Positions 36,872-44,323 of a stretch of 64,000 bases of DNA are shown one piece after another; positions within the stretch are counted from its first letter, which is position 1, and the number at the start of each line of letters is the position of its first letter. The stretch comes from Promethearchaeota archaeon (GTDB lineage: Archaea; Asgardarchaeota; Lokiarchaeia; Sigyniarchaeales; SOKP01), in NCBI GenBank assembly GCA_016839585.1, contig JAEOTZ010000017.1:1-64000 (forward strand), in the 5' to 3' direction. The position numbers were made by a program, and so were the translations under genes. The notes under the pieces are model-generated. The model saw nothing but the letters and a program-made list of their open reading frames with translations, was not told where the DNA came from and did no database searches.

Positions 36872-36900
36872 CATAATCATTTTAATTAATCTTATTATCT
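36872..36900 (+). promoter_or_regulatory. Conserved 29-bp element, copy 2
   Basis: The second copy of the 29-bp element (28 of 29 bases identical with 32647-32675; C to T at the tenth base). It lies 44 bases before the ATG at 36945. An A/T-only stretch, TTATATTTATATATATTTTT, lies just upstream and could hold the TATA box. Confidence 0.6.
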
Positions 36901-36944
36901 TAAATAAAATTAAAAATCAAGTCAAAAAATAATTAGAATCTAAG

Positions 36945-37850
36945 ATGATATCTAGGATATATGTCATAGCAAAAGGAGGGATACTCTGTTATTCAAAAAA
37001 TTATATATGCCCTAGTGAAGTAGAAGATGATTTAATAAGTGGTTTTCTTACAGCAATTAGTGGTTTTGCAAAAGCAGTTAAAGTTGGTGAAATAAAATCA
37101 CTTAACTTTAAAAATTTTAATTTTTTCTATTCCTATTCATCTGAATTCGATTGTATGTTTATTATTGTTACAGATATAGAAGATCTGGAAGATGAGGTAA
37201 GAGAAAAAGTAGAGTTGATGAAAGTTGAATTTATTAATAGATATCATGAATATTTAGAGAATTGGACAGGTAAAACTCAAGTGTTTGAAAGTTTTGATGA
37301 GTTTATTGAAGCACATATATATATTCCCCCAAAAGTTTTATTTGTTGGTGAAACTGGTGTAGGAAAAACAACTATTATGGATTTATTTCCTGAAGAAACT
37401 ATTTTAAATATAGATGATGATATGAATGAAATCATTGAAAAACCAGTTGATATAACAAATTTAGGAAATATAAAGCAATTTATATTAAGGGAGATTGATT
37501 TAGAAGATTTAATAAGTAATTCAAAGCAGTATAAAACTTTATTAAACATTTGCGATATTATATGTATTATAACTAATTCAGCAGCCAGTAATTTAAGAAG
37601 AACAAAAAAATTATTTTTAAAACTTAAGAAAAAAGTCCGGAAAGCAGATTTCTATATAATTGCAAATTTTCAGGATTTAAAAGAAACATCTTTTGAAGCT
37701 AAGGAAATTGAAGAAACTTTTGGTGTAAAAACATATGGATTTTCTGCAATCCAAGAAGATTCGGCTAAAAATATTTTTATCATAATGAATGAAATTCTAA
37801 AAAATTCCATTTATAATAAAATTCAAATGAAGCAAAAGCAAGTTTCTTAA
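36945..37850 (+). CDS. Longin-like / degenerate GTPase protein at the head of the ubiquitin gene run
   Basis: The protein (301 residues) matches the first 300 residues of the fusion protein at 32720. Residues 1-125 are longin-like (YVIAKGGILCYSKNY, ISGFLTAISGFAKA, FYSYSSEFDCMFIIVTD). Residues 128-295 are a P-loop domain with Walker A GETGVGKT at 135-142 and ANFQDLK at 240-246 in the place of NKxD. The DxxG switch II motif is missing, so ordinary GTP hydrolysis is doubtful; it may bind nucleotide without hydrolysis. It is 43 bases upstream of the JAMM protease gene on the same strand and probably co-transcribed with the JAMM, E1 and E2 genes. A targeting or regulatory subunit for the ubiquitin machinery is a possible role. 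Confidence 0.8.
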   Translation: MISRIYVIAKGGILCYSKNYICPSEVEDDLISGFLTAISGFAKAVKVGEIKSLNFKNFNFFYSYSSEFDCMFIIVTDIEDLEDEVREKVELMKVEFINRYHEYLENWTGKTQVFESFDEFIEAHIYIPPKVLFVGETGVGKTTIMDLFPEETILNIDDDMNEIIEKPVDITNLGNIKQFILREIDLEDLISNSKQYKTLLNICDIICIITNSAASNLRRTKKLFLKLKKKVRKADFYIIANFQDLKETSFEAKEIEETFGVKTYGFSAIQEDSAKNIFIIMNEILKNSIYNKIQMKQKQVS

Positions 37851-37893
37851 ATAGAAAATTCAAACTAATTACAATCAAATCAATTTCTTAATT

Positions 37894-38406
37894 ATGACAA
37901 TTGACGAGAATTACGTATTTCCATTATATATTACTAAAGAAGTAATAGAAGGGATTAAAAAGATATGTAAAGAAAACGTTAATGAAGTTTTTGGTTATTT
38001 AGTTGGAGAACGCTACATTTGGGATAAACAGAAATACATTTTATTAAATCATTATCTTTACATAAAGGAGGCTTTCATAGCAAATGAATTTTATTTTCAA
38101 GAATCAGGAGAAAAAGGGATAGTCAACAATATTCAATTTGAATTTTTTAAATATTCGGAGGAATTTGATAAATTAAAATTAGATCCAAATAATGAAAACT
38201 TACTAAGGTTAGGGTGGTGGCATTCCCATCCAAATTTTGGATGCTTTTTAAGTAGTGTTGATTTAGCTACTCAACGCTCAATTTTTAATAAATCATATCA
38301 CGTAGCTTTAGTTGTTGATCCAATTAGAGATGAATATAAATTTTTTACTTTAAATGATCAATTCGAAGATGGATATAAAGAAATTAGTTATGCCATTATC
38401 AAGTAG
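37894..38406 (+). CDS. JAMM/MPN+ metalloprotease (candidate deubiquitinase)
   Basis: This 170-residue protein is a single JAB1/MPN/Mov34 domain, the fold of Rpn11 and AMSH. The zinc-site motif is complete: Glu31 (NEVFGYLVG), His110-Ser-His112 (WWHSHPNFG), Ser120 and Asp123 (SSVD), matching E...HSH-x7-S-x2-D exactly. These proteases cut isopeptide or peptide bonds after the Gly-Gly of ubiquitin. It is encoded 53 bases before an E1-like gene and close to a ubiquitin-like gene whose product has four residues after its Gly-Gly, so it is the natural candidate for both maturing the precursor and removing it from targets. Confidence 0.92.
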   Translation: MTIDENYVFPLYITKEVIEGIKKICKENVNEVFGYLVGERYIWDKQKYILLNHYLYIKEAFIANEFYFQESGEKGIVNNIQFEFFKYSEEFDKLKLDPNNENLLRLGWWHSHPNFGCFLSSVDLATQRSIFNKSYHVALVVDPIRDEYKFFTLNDQFEDGYKEISYAIIK

Positions 38407-38459
38407 ATATTTGATAATTTTTAATTTCGATTCAATTATTAAAATAATCTTGTAAAAAT

Positions 38460-39338
38460 ATGACAGACAACAGTGATAATGAATATAAAATCTTAGGAGA
38501 GGAGGATATAAATGAGGATAAGTATGATCGACAGAAACGAATTGCTGGATGGGACCAAAATAAGATCTCAAATGCTACGGTAATGATAATAGGGGTTGGT
38601 GCAACCGGTAACGAAGTCGCTAAAAATTTAAGCTTGAGCGGAATTGGAAAGTTAATTATTATTGATTATGATATTATTGAAAAATCCAATCTTAATCGAT
38701 GTATTTTGTTTAATATGGAAAATAAAGTAGAAAATAAATATAAAGTAGATATCATTAAAGCAGCGTGTGAAAAACTCAATCCTGAAGTTAAAATTTTAAC
38801 AATAAAGAAAGCTCTTAATGAGATAGATAAAGATTTGTATAAACAAGTGGATGTGATTTGCTCTTGTCTTGATAATGTTGAAGCTAGACTTGAAGCAAAT
38901 AATTATGCATATTATTATCAGGTACCTTTTATTGATTCTGGAATTGATGAATTCTTTGGATCAGTCCAAGCTGTATATTCTGGAGTTACTGATGCTGCTT
39001 GTCTACAATGCGGGATTTCTGGTGCTGATTTAGATTTAATGTGGGTAAAGTTTTCCTGTACAGGAGAAGAAATCGAATCTTCTAATGGAGCTACTATTGG
39101 TAAAATTGCAACTATAATTACTACAACTTCTATTATAGGAGGAATTCAAACTCAACAAGTAATAAAATTTTTATTAGGAATTGATCAATTTAAAGAGCAA
39201 GGAAAGTGGAATCCTCATATTGGAGAACCCTTAATAGGTAAACAATTAAATTATAATGGATTAATAAATAAATTTGAAGTTATTGAAAAGTTAAAGAATC
39301 CAGATTGTTGGACATGTTCTTATAAGGATAATAAATGA
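38460..39338 (+). CDS. E1-like ubiquitin-activating enzyme (ThiF/UBA fold)
   Basis: The 292-residue protein has the ATP-binding adenylation domain: GVGATGNE at 45-52, IIDYDIIEKSNLNR at 67-80 with the R-Cys/Leu-F after it, and KYKVDIIKA downstream. Two CxxC pairs, Cys181/184 and Cys283/286, form the structural zinc site typical of E1 and MoeB/UBA3-like proteins. Cys200 in KFSCTGEE is the best candidate for the thioester cysteine, because it lies where UBA2/UBA3 proteins have their catalytic Cys-Thr. There is no C-terminal ubiquitin-fold domain, so it is compact like archaeal E1-like proteins. It would adenylate the Gly-Gly end of the ubiquitin-like protein and pass it to the E2 encoded next. 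A MoeB/ThiF role in sulfur transfer is less likely given the neighbours. Confidence 0.9.
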   Translation: MTDNSDNEYKILGEEDINEDKYDRQKRIAGWDQNKISNATVMIIGVGATGNEVAKNLSLSGIGKLIIIDYDIIEKSNLNRCILFNMENKVENKYKVDIIKAACEKLNPEVKILTIKKALNEIDKDLYKQVDVICSCLDNVEARLEANNYAYYYQVPFIDSGIDEFFGSVQAVYSGVTDAACLQCGISGADLDLMWVKFSCTGEEIESSNGATIGKIATIITTTSIIGGIQTQQVIKFLLGIDQFKEQGKWNPHIGEPLIGKQLNYNGLINKFEVIEKLKNPDCWTCSYKDNK

Positions 39339-39447
39339 AGATTAAATCCATTTCAAAATAAAAAATGATTATTATGAAAGATATAATATAAATATAAAGA
39401 AAGAAAATATCAATATGTAACTTAATGAGATTTTTAATTTTAAAAAG

Positions 39448-40005
39448 ATGCCAGAACTTCCTTTAGAAATTTGGAAAAATAGGATTGAAAATGAAATTAA
39501 AAGTTTAAAAAGCTTAAACGTTATCGATATGAATTCAATAGTTCAAAGTGATAATAGTGTTAAGTTTTTAATCAATTTACAAGGCTTAGGTTTTATTATG
39601 GGTACTTTTAAGGAAGGAATTGATATTGTTCCTCAGAAAGATCATCAAATTCATTTGGAACTAAATAGAGCTTTTCCATATCCTGGAGGCATTAGATTTT
39701 CTTGGCAATCAAATATATTTCATCCCAATATTCATCCTGCTAAAGCCCCCTTGCGTTACGAATCTGGAACTGGCTATATTTGTTTAAACATTCTAAAAAA
39801 ATGGTCAAGACTTACAGATTTAGAGACTACCGTCAAAGCCTTGCAAAAATTAGTGGAGAATCCTAATCCAGATGATCCATTAAAATATGATATTTGTTTA
39901 GAAGCAGCAAATTTTTTTAAGCAAAATACTATGGAAGACCTCAAGAAAGAATTCAAAATTGAAGAAGAAGAGGAAGAAAAGGATGATATAGTCATCATAG
40001 ATTAG
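39448..40005 (+). CDS. E2 ubiquitin-conjugating enzyme
   Basis: The protein (185 residues) is a UBC-fold enzyme with a complete active site: HPN at 92-94 (NIFHPNIH), the catalytic Cys112 in GYICLNILKKW, and the C-terminal VENPNPDDPL segment (about 136-145) of classical E2 enzymes. The PYPGG at 77-81 matches the usual PxxPP region. The last 20 residues are strongly acidic (EEEEEEKDD), an unusual tail that could bind a basic partner. The sequence is more eukaryote-like than most archaeal E2 candidates I know. It should carry the ubiquitin-like protein as a thioester and deliver it with or without an E3; three candidate RING-like E3 proteins are encoded nearby. Confidence 0.94.
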   Translation: MPELPLEIWKNRIENEIKSLKSLNVIDMNSIVQSDNSVKFLINLQGLGFIMGTFKEGIDIVPQKDHQIHLELNRAFPYPGGIRFSWQSNIFHPNIHPAKAPLRYESGTGYICLNILKKWSRLTDLETTVKALQKLVENPNPDDPLKYDICLEAANFFKQNTMEDLKKEFKIEEEEEEKDDIVIID

Positions 40006-40079
40006 AAAAGTTAAATATCATTCTTAATCCTAACTTATTAACTTATTCTTAATAATTGGATCTCCAATTAAAAAATAAT

Positions 40080-40346
40080 TTATTGTTTATAATAACCCCC
40101 AATTACTCTCGCCCATAAAGCTAGCTTGTCATTTTCCTTTAATCCAAATTTATGCACAGAATCCTCGATGGTTATTGTTGAAGGTAACTCCTTTCCATTT
40201 AATACTAAAGTATATGCGCGTTCCTCGGCACTAATAATGCCCATATGCTTTACAATTATGTCTATAATCCTTTCAATTGTATGATGCTCCTTAACATCAA
40301 GTTTAATAACTTTACCTGTTCGTGAATCCTCAATAGTTATTCTCAT
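40080..40346 (-). CDS. Ubiquitin-like modifier precursor
   Basis: This 88-residue beta-grasp protein starts MRITIEDSRTGKVIKLDVKE and follows the ubiquitin pattern of two strands, a helix (TIERIIDIIVKHMG), and further strands with YTLVLNGKELP (like LIFAGKQLE) and LKENDKLALWARVIGG. The Gly-Gly is at 83-84 and is followed by four residues, YYKQ, so the protein is made as an inactive precursor and needs cleavage. It lies tail-to-tail with the E2 gene (74-base gap) and has its own promoter upstream. Similarity to ubiquitin is moderate, with a basic residue two before the Gly-Gly (Arg80). It could also be a Urm1/SAMP-type protein, but the neighbouring E2 and JAMM genes favour a ubiquitin role. Confidence 0.88.
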   Translation of the reverse strand: MRITIEDSRTGKVIKLDVKEHHTIERIIDIIVKHMGIISAEERAYTLVLNGKELPSTITIEDSVHKFGLKENDKLALWARVIGGYYKQ

Positions 40347-40489
40347 ATAAATCTCTCTCTTTTTTTTAAATTATGTAAATATTTTAATGATTAATTTAAT
40401 TTATTTTAAAATTTGTATTATATATTTAAATATTTTATTTCTTTTCATGTAATCTTAATTTCACTTATTTATAATAACTTTTTGAACCT

Positions 40490-41593
40490 CTATTCTTCTC
40501 TGAGTGTTTTCCTTGATCCTTCTGATATTGTGATATCGATATCATCTTCTTCTATTTTAAAAGGTTTAATGGGTTTTGAATCGTCAATTGGATTATTACA
40601 AGACCAACACATGTTTTCTAATTGAGTTAGAATTTGAGCGCAATTATCGCAATAAAATGATTTACACTTAGGACAAATAAAAACATCAATGAATCCCTTT
40701 AATTTTTTTTTACAAACTAAACAGATTGTTTGTTTTCGATATAACTCAATCTCTTTTATGGATATATCAGAGGGTCTAGAATAAGATAACACCTCGGATA
40801 ATGAAGTTGTTAGGATATCCCTCTCAATTTCATCATCATGAATATCTTCTTCTGGCTGGGTTGTAACTTCTTCTTTTTTTACTCCCAAAACAAAAAAAAG
40901 TCCACTAGCGACCATTCCATATCTAACAATAATTAAAATGATTGTTGGCAGGAAAAATAAAATATCCACAGTTCCAAATCCTAATAAAAGAATGAAACAG
41001 ATAGTTAAATTCGCGAATTTTTCTCTTAAGAGACCTGTTGATTTAACAGATCCATAAAAAAATCTAACAACATAGAATAGTGTTGCTGTTGCAAAAAAGA
41101 TAATAAGTAAAATAGAAGCAGGAGAACCCATAATTAAAACATTATCAATTAAATTTTCTCCTGAATTTGAAGGCATCTTATAATCTACAGTACCAAATGG
41201 GTCTAATAAAAGAAATAAATCAAAGATTATCGCTAAAATAATATAAATAAATAATATTGAATTTTTAAATTCTTTTTTAACACCTGGTATCAAAAATTCA
41301 ATACCAAGATATATCCCAAATGAGAGAGTTGGAGCAAACCATATGAATGTTAAAATACCATGAATTCCAGAGGCATTATTCAAATTTTTGCCAGTAAAGA
41401 GGATTGTGAAAAAATCTAAAACTATACCAGTGAAAAACATACTTATGAATATGATTAGTAATCCAAAATACAATAAAATATCAGATTTTGATTTTTTATA
41501 TCTATACAGACTAAAGGAACCCCAAAGAAAACCAGTGATATACCAAATAATCGCAGTTATTCCATTAAATAGTCCAATAGGAGTTAGAGTTAT
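40490..41593 (-). CDS. Seven-helix membrane protein with RING-like finger, probable ATA start
   Basis: This is a paralogue of 35403 and 41792. The first ATG/GTG/TTG codon in frame, TTG at 41473, would remove helix 1. Upstream of it the frame stays open for 40 more codons that align with the N-termini of both paralogues (TPIGLF and FLWGSFSLYRYKKSKSD). The only starts there are non-standard; ATA at 41593 has AAAGGTG seven to thirteen bases before it. From there the protein has 367 residues, and its eight cysteines fall at 291, 294, 307, 310, 315, 318, 329 and 332, exactly the positions found in the protein at 41792. The finger is C-x2-C-x12-C-x2-C-x4-C-x2-C-x10-C-x2-C. It lies just past the ubiquitin gene on the same strand; a membrane E3 ligase is inferred. 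Confidence 0.75.
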   Translation of the reverse strand: MTLTPIGLFNGITAIIWYITGFLWGSFSLYRYKKSKSDILLYFGLLIIFISMFFTGIVLDFFTILFTGKNLNNASGIHGILTFIWFAPTLSFGIYLGIEFLIPGVKKEFKNSILFIYIILAIIFDLFLLLDPFGTVDYKMPSNSGENLIDNVLIMGSPASILLIIFFATATLFYVVRFFYGSVKSTGLLREKFANLTICFILLLGFGTVDILFFLPTIILIIVRYGMVASGLFFVLGVKKEEVTTQPEEDIHDDEIERDILTTSLSEVLSYSRPSDISIKEIELYRKQTICLVCKKKLKGFIDVFICPKCKSFYCDNCAQILTQLENMCWSCNNPIDDSKPIKPFKIEEDDIDITISEGSRKTLREE

Positions 41594-41791
41594 ATGCTAC
41601 ACCTTTTATAGTATATAGATTTCAATATATTTAAGCTTGATATTTAATAACAAAATATAAATTTGTAAAAGATTACATAATAAATTTTGCTCAATTTCCT
41701 TAAAAATTTTTTCACTTTAAGGCAAGGCTAAATGTAATATTACTTTTTTTTAGCATCTTAAAAAAAGCTTTTAATTATTTTTAATTATATT

Positions 41792-42841
41792 TCAAGATAT
41801 ATCATTATTTTGCTTAACAGGTTTTGATTCATCAATTTGCTCCTCACATATCCAACACTTATTACTCATTTCTATCATCTTTTCCGTGCATTTTTCACAA
41901 TATAATGCTTCACATTGAGGACATAAGAAAATTTTAATGAAGCCCTGAATTTCTCTTTCACAGATTAGACATTTTGTTTGTTCTCGAAATGCTAAGATTT
42001 GTTCTTGTGATATCTCTTTAGATTTAGTCTCAGATAAAATATCTATAAGAGAAGGTTCTTCAGATCTAAATTTTTTAATGGAAGGCAATTTCATGCCTTT
42101 TACAGATTCTTCTTTTAAGCTAAAATAAAAGATAAATCCCCCAATAATCATAAGAACTCTTATTATAATTATTGATGTACCTTTAGGTAAATTAAAGAAA
42201 TCTAAAGGGAAAATAACTACGTCTAAAGAACCAGAACCAAAAAATACTATGAAAGTGATTAATAATAATATGAGTTTCTTTCTTAATATTCCTGAGGATT
42301 TAATACCACTATATAAAAATGAAAGACTAAATACTATAATCCCCGGAAATAAAGAAATTCCGAGCATATAAAATGGAGGAGTCCAAAAAACTAAGATATT
42401 ATCAATTAAGTCTTGACCGGGTTCTGAGGGGCTTTTATAAATAATCGAACTTGAATGAGTTAAAAATAACAGAATTTCGTATATTATACTTATTATCGAA
42501 AAATAAATTAATATTAAATACTTCAACCATACTTTAAAGTTCATAGCAATAAGTTCATTAAATATATAGGTACCAATAATTATTAAAGGACCAAACCAGA
42601 AAAATGTAAGAATACCATGTATATTTGTATCTAAGTTGCTCTCTGTAAAAAGAACTAATAAAGAATCTAAAACCAAACCTGAATATAATAAGCTTATAAA
42701 TAATATAGCCAAACCCATAGAAAATAAAACATTTGATTTTGATTTCCTTGCCTTAATTAAACTATATGTCCCCCATATTAAACCAAGGGTAAACCATATA
42801 ATAATGGTTAAAGCACTTATTACTCCAATAGGAGAAGGCAT
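41792..42841 (-). CDS. Seven-helix membrane protein with C-terminal RING-like zinc finger
   Basis: Third member of the family (349 residues). Seven hydrophobic segments in residues 8-235 are followed by a charged linker and the finger with Cys291, 294, 307, 310, 315, 318, 329 and 332, spacing C-x2-C-x12-C-x2-C-x4-C-x2-C-x10-C-x2-C. The core reads CPQCEALYCEKC, very like TFIIH p44-type C4C4 RING fingers. A cross-brace two-zinc fold is expected, with the domain facing the cytosol if the usual topology holds. It follows the nitroreductase gene and precedes the ATA-start paralogue on the same strand with about 200 bases between them, so the two may be a pair duplicated in place. Role as an E3 ligase is inferred from the neighbouring E1, E2 and ubiquitin genes. 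Confidence 0.75.
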   Translation of the reverse strand: MPSPIGVISALTIIIWFTLGLIWGTYSLIKARKSKSNVLFSMGLAILFISLLYSGLVLDSLLVLFTESNLDTNIHGILTFFWFGPLIIIGTYIFNELIAMNFKVWLKYLILIYFSIISIIYEILLFLTHSSSIIYKSPSEPGQDLIDNILVFWTPPFYMLGISLFPGIIVFSLSFLYSGIKSSGILRKKLILLLITFIVFFGSGSLDVVIFPLDFFNLPKGTSIIIIRVLMIIGGFIFYFSLKEESVKGMKLPSIKKFRSEEPSLIDILSETKSKEISQEQILAFREQTKCLICEREIQGFIKIFLCPQCEALYCEKCTEKMIEMSNKCWICEEQIDESKPVKQNNDIS

Positions 42842-42896
42842 TTGTAAAAAATATGATTTAATTCTAAATTCTTTTACCTTAAATCTGAATACAAAA

Positions 42897-43472
42897 TTAA
42901 TATATTTTGAAAATTATATCATTTAAATCTCTTTTAGGTACATGTATGGTACCTTCTTCATCCTTCCAATAGTTAAAGGAGTCTTTATAAGGTTCAATGA
43001 TAGCGACCTCATCTGGATATCCTAAGCTTATAACATGCTTTATATCATAATAGTCAGGAATCTCAAATAATTCTCGAATCTTTTTTGCATTAATATTTCC
43101 CATCCAACAACAACCTATGCCAAATTGTACTGCACCAAGTAAAATATTTTCAACTGCTGCTCCAACATCAAAATCAACATAAGTTCTTTTTATTTCAGTA
43201 TTTACGAGAACAATTATATAAGCTGTAGGTTCTCTTCCCTTTTCCGGAGTTCTTTCATCTTTTGGAAGAAGTGCTGCCCAATTTACTAATGGAAATAATT
43301 TTTGGCGAATATCCTCTTTTTGAATAATAATAAATTCAAGAGCTTGCCGATTAGTTGCCATTGGAGCAACACGAGCAAAATCTATCAATTTTTTTAATAT
43401 ATCTAAAGGGATCGGATCTTGCTTAAATCTTCTTATTGTTCTTCTTTTAAATATAATTTCTTCTAATTCCAT
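42897..43472 (-). CDS. Nitroreductase-family FMN oxidoreductase
   Basis: This 191-residue protein is a member of the FMN-dependent nitroreductase family, dimeric enzymes that reduce quinones, nitro compounds or other electron-poor substrates. The N-terminal FMN-binding IFKRRTIRRFKQDPIPLD, the ARVAPMATNRQALEFIII segment, the VDFDVGAAVENILLGAVQFG helix, and the end of the fold GIGCCWMG and VISLGYPDE are all present. Length is normal for small archaeal members. It lies 20 bases downstream of a truncated GTPase gene on the same strand. Substrate and reductant are unknown. Confidence 0.9.
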   Translation of the reverse strand: MELEEIIFKRRTIRRFKQDPIPLDILKKLIDFARVAPMATNRQALEFIIIQKEDIRQKLFPLVNWAALLPKDERTPEKGREPTAYIIVLVNTEIKRTYVDFDVGAAVENILLGAVQFGIGCCWMGNINAKKIRELFEIPDYYDIKHVISLGYPDEVAIIEPYKDSFNYWKDEEGTIHVPKRDLNDIIFKIY

Positions 43473-43492
43473 TATCCTTACTCAAATTTATA

Positions 43493-43825
43493 TTATTTTT
43501 TAGAATTAATTAATGCTTCTGCTATTTTATGAAAACTTAATTCTACATTTTTTCCAGTTAAAGCAGAAGTTTCTATATAATCGAGGTTAAGTTCTTTTGC
43601 AATTTTGATTACTTCTTTTTCCCCAAGTAGTCTACTTTCCGATAGATCTACCTTGTTTCCTAAAATAAAGCCTATTATCTTAGTATTGGATATTATATAT
43701 TTTTTTATGTCCTCATACCATTTTGGTATACTTTCAAAGGATTTACGATTTGTTAAATCAAATATTAAAATAACTGCTTCTGTTCCTTTATAAAAATGTT
43801 TTCTCATTGTTTCGAACTTGGATTG
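43493..43825 (-). pseudogene. 5'-truncated Ras-like GTPase relic
   Basis: The 104 codons from the ATG at 43807 encode the second half of a GTPase, with NKVD, ETSAL and the final helix, and align with residues about 243-345 of the longin-Ras proteins at 45746 and 57995. The P-loop, switch I and DxxG are missing. Homology continues six codons before the ATG (QSKFET, as in GQIKFETM) and then breaks at a run of ten A, with an in-frame TGA. The gene is therefore a remnant of a full-length copy that lost its first two thirds. A short protein might still be made, but it could not bind GTP normally. Confidence 0.75.
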
Positions 43826-44126
43826 AAAGTATTTTTTTTTTCATTACTATTCCAAATATGCAATACAAAATTTATACTTTTTTTGTTAAAAATGTGACAA
43901 TTGAAAAAAAGAAGTCATAATTTCAAAAATTCCCATAAAGTCTATAGAAGGAGTTACAAAGGGCGAAATCCAACACAAGACAAAAATACATTGAGATATG
44001 GAATTCTCTTTAGACTAATAAATAAAATAATAAAGATTTGATAATTAAAACTTAACAGAGTGGAAAATTTATCTGTCTGTTATATTATTTAAAATTTAAA
44101 TCAAAAATTCAATAAATTTAATTCCT
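43826..44126. other. Non-coding AT-rich gap
   Basis: No reading frame of interest, repeat or RNA gene was seen. Presumably the left part once held the lost 5' portion of the GTPase relic, but I could not recognise any of it. Confidence 0.4.
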
Positions 44127-44291
44127 TTATCTTACTACTACGCTTTTTAGCTCCTGAACATCCTCAGTAAGTTGATAAAGAATACATTCAGATGGATTAC
44201 CCCATTGTTTATCTTTACATTTAACAGCCCCATAAAAGCTACAACCTTCTCTATATTGACAATGATCAAGCTTAGTTTTTATATTTACCAT
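44127..44291 (-). CDS. Small cysteine-containing protein
   Basis: This 54-residue open frame starts with ATG at 44291. It has four cysteines, Cys11, Cys17, Cys25 and Cys36, within LDHCQYREGCSFYGAVKC and a following NPSECILYQ, and a helical end. The CxxxxxC...C pattern with aromatic residues between suggests a small zinc- or iron-sulfur-binding protein. The composition is clearly protein-like. It lies 32 bases downstream of the gene at 44324 on the same strand, so the two may be co-transcribed. I do not recognise the family. Confidence 0.55.
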   Translation of the reverse strand: MVNIKTKLDHCQYREGCSFYGAVKCKDKQWGNPSECILYQLTEDVQELKSVVVR

Positions 44292-44323
44292 TAGATTTCC
44301 GCTTTTTTTTTATTATAAAATTT

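Noticed and set aside
38460-39338. MoeB/ThiF sulfur-carrier adenylase instead of E1
   Set aside because: The fold is shared, but the adjacent E2 and JAMM genes and the lack of molybdopterin or thiamine genes favour ubiquitin activation.
35403-42841. FYVE identity for the eight-cysteine fingers
   Set aside because: Spacing fits, but the RHHCR phosphoinositide-binding core is absent from all three and the neighbours are ubiquitin genes; RING-like is preferred, not proven.
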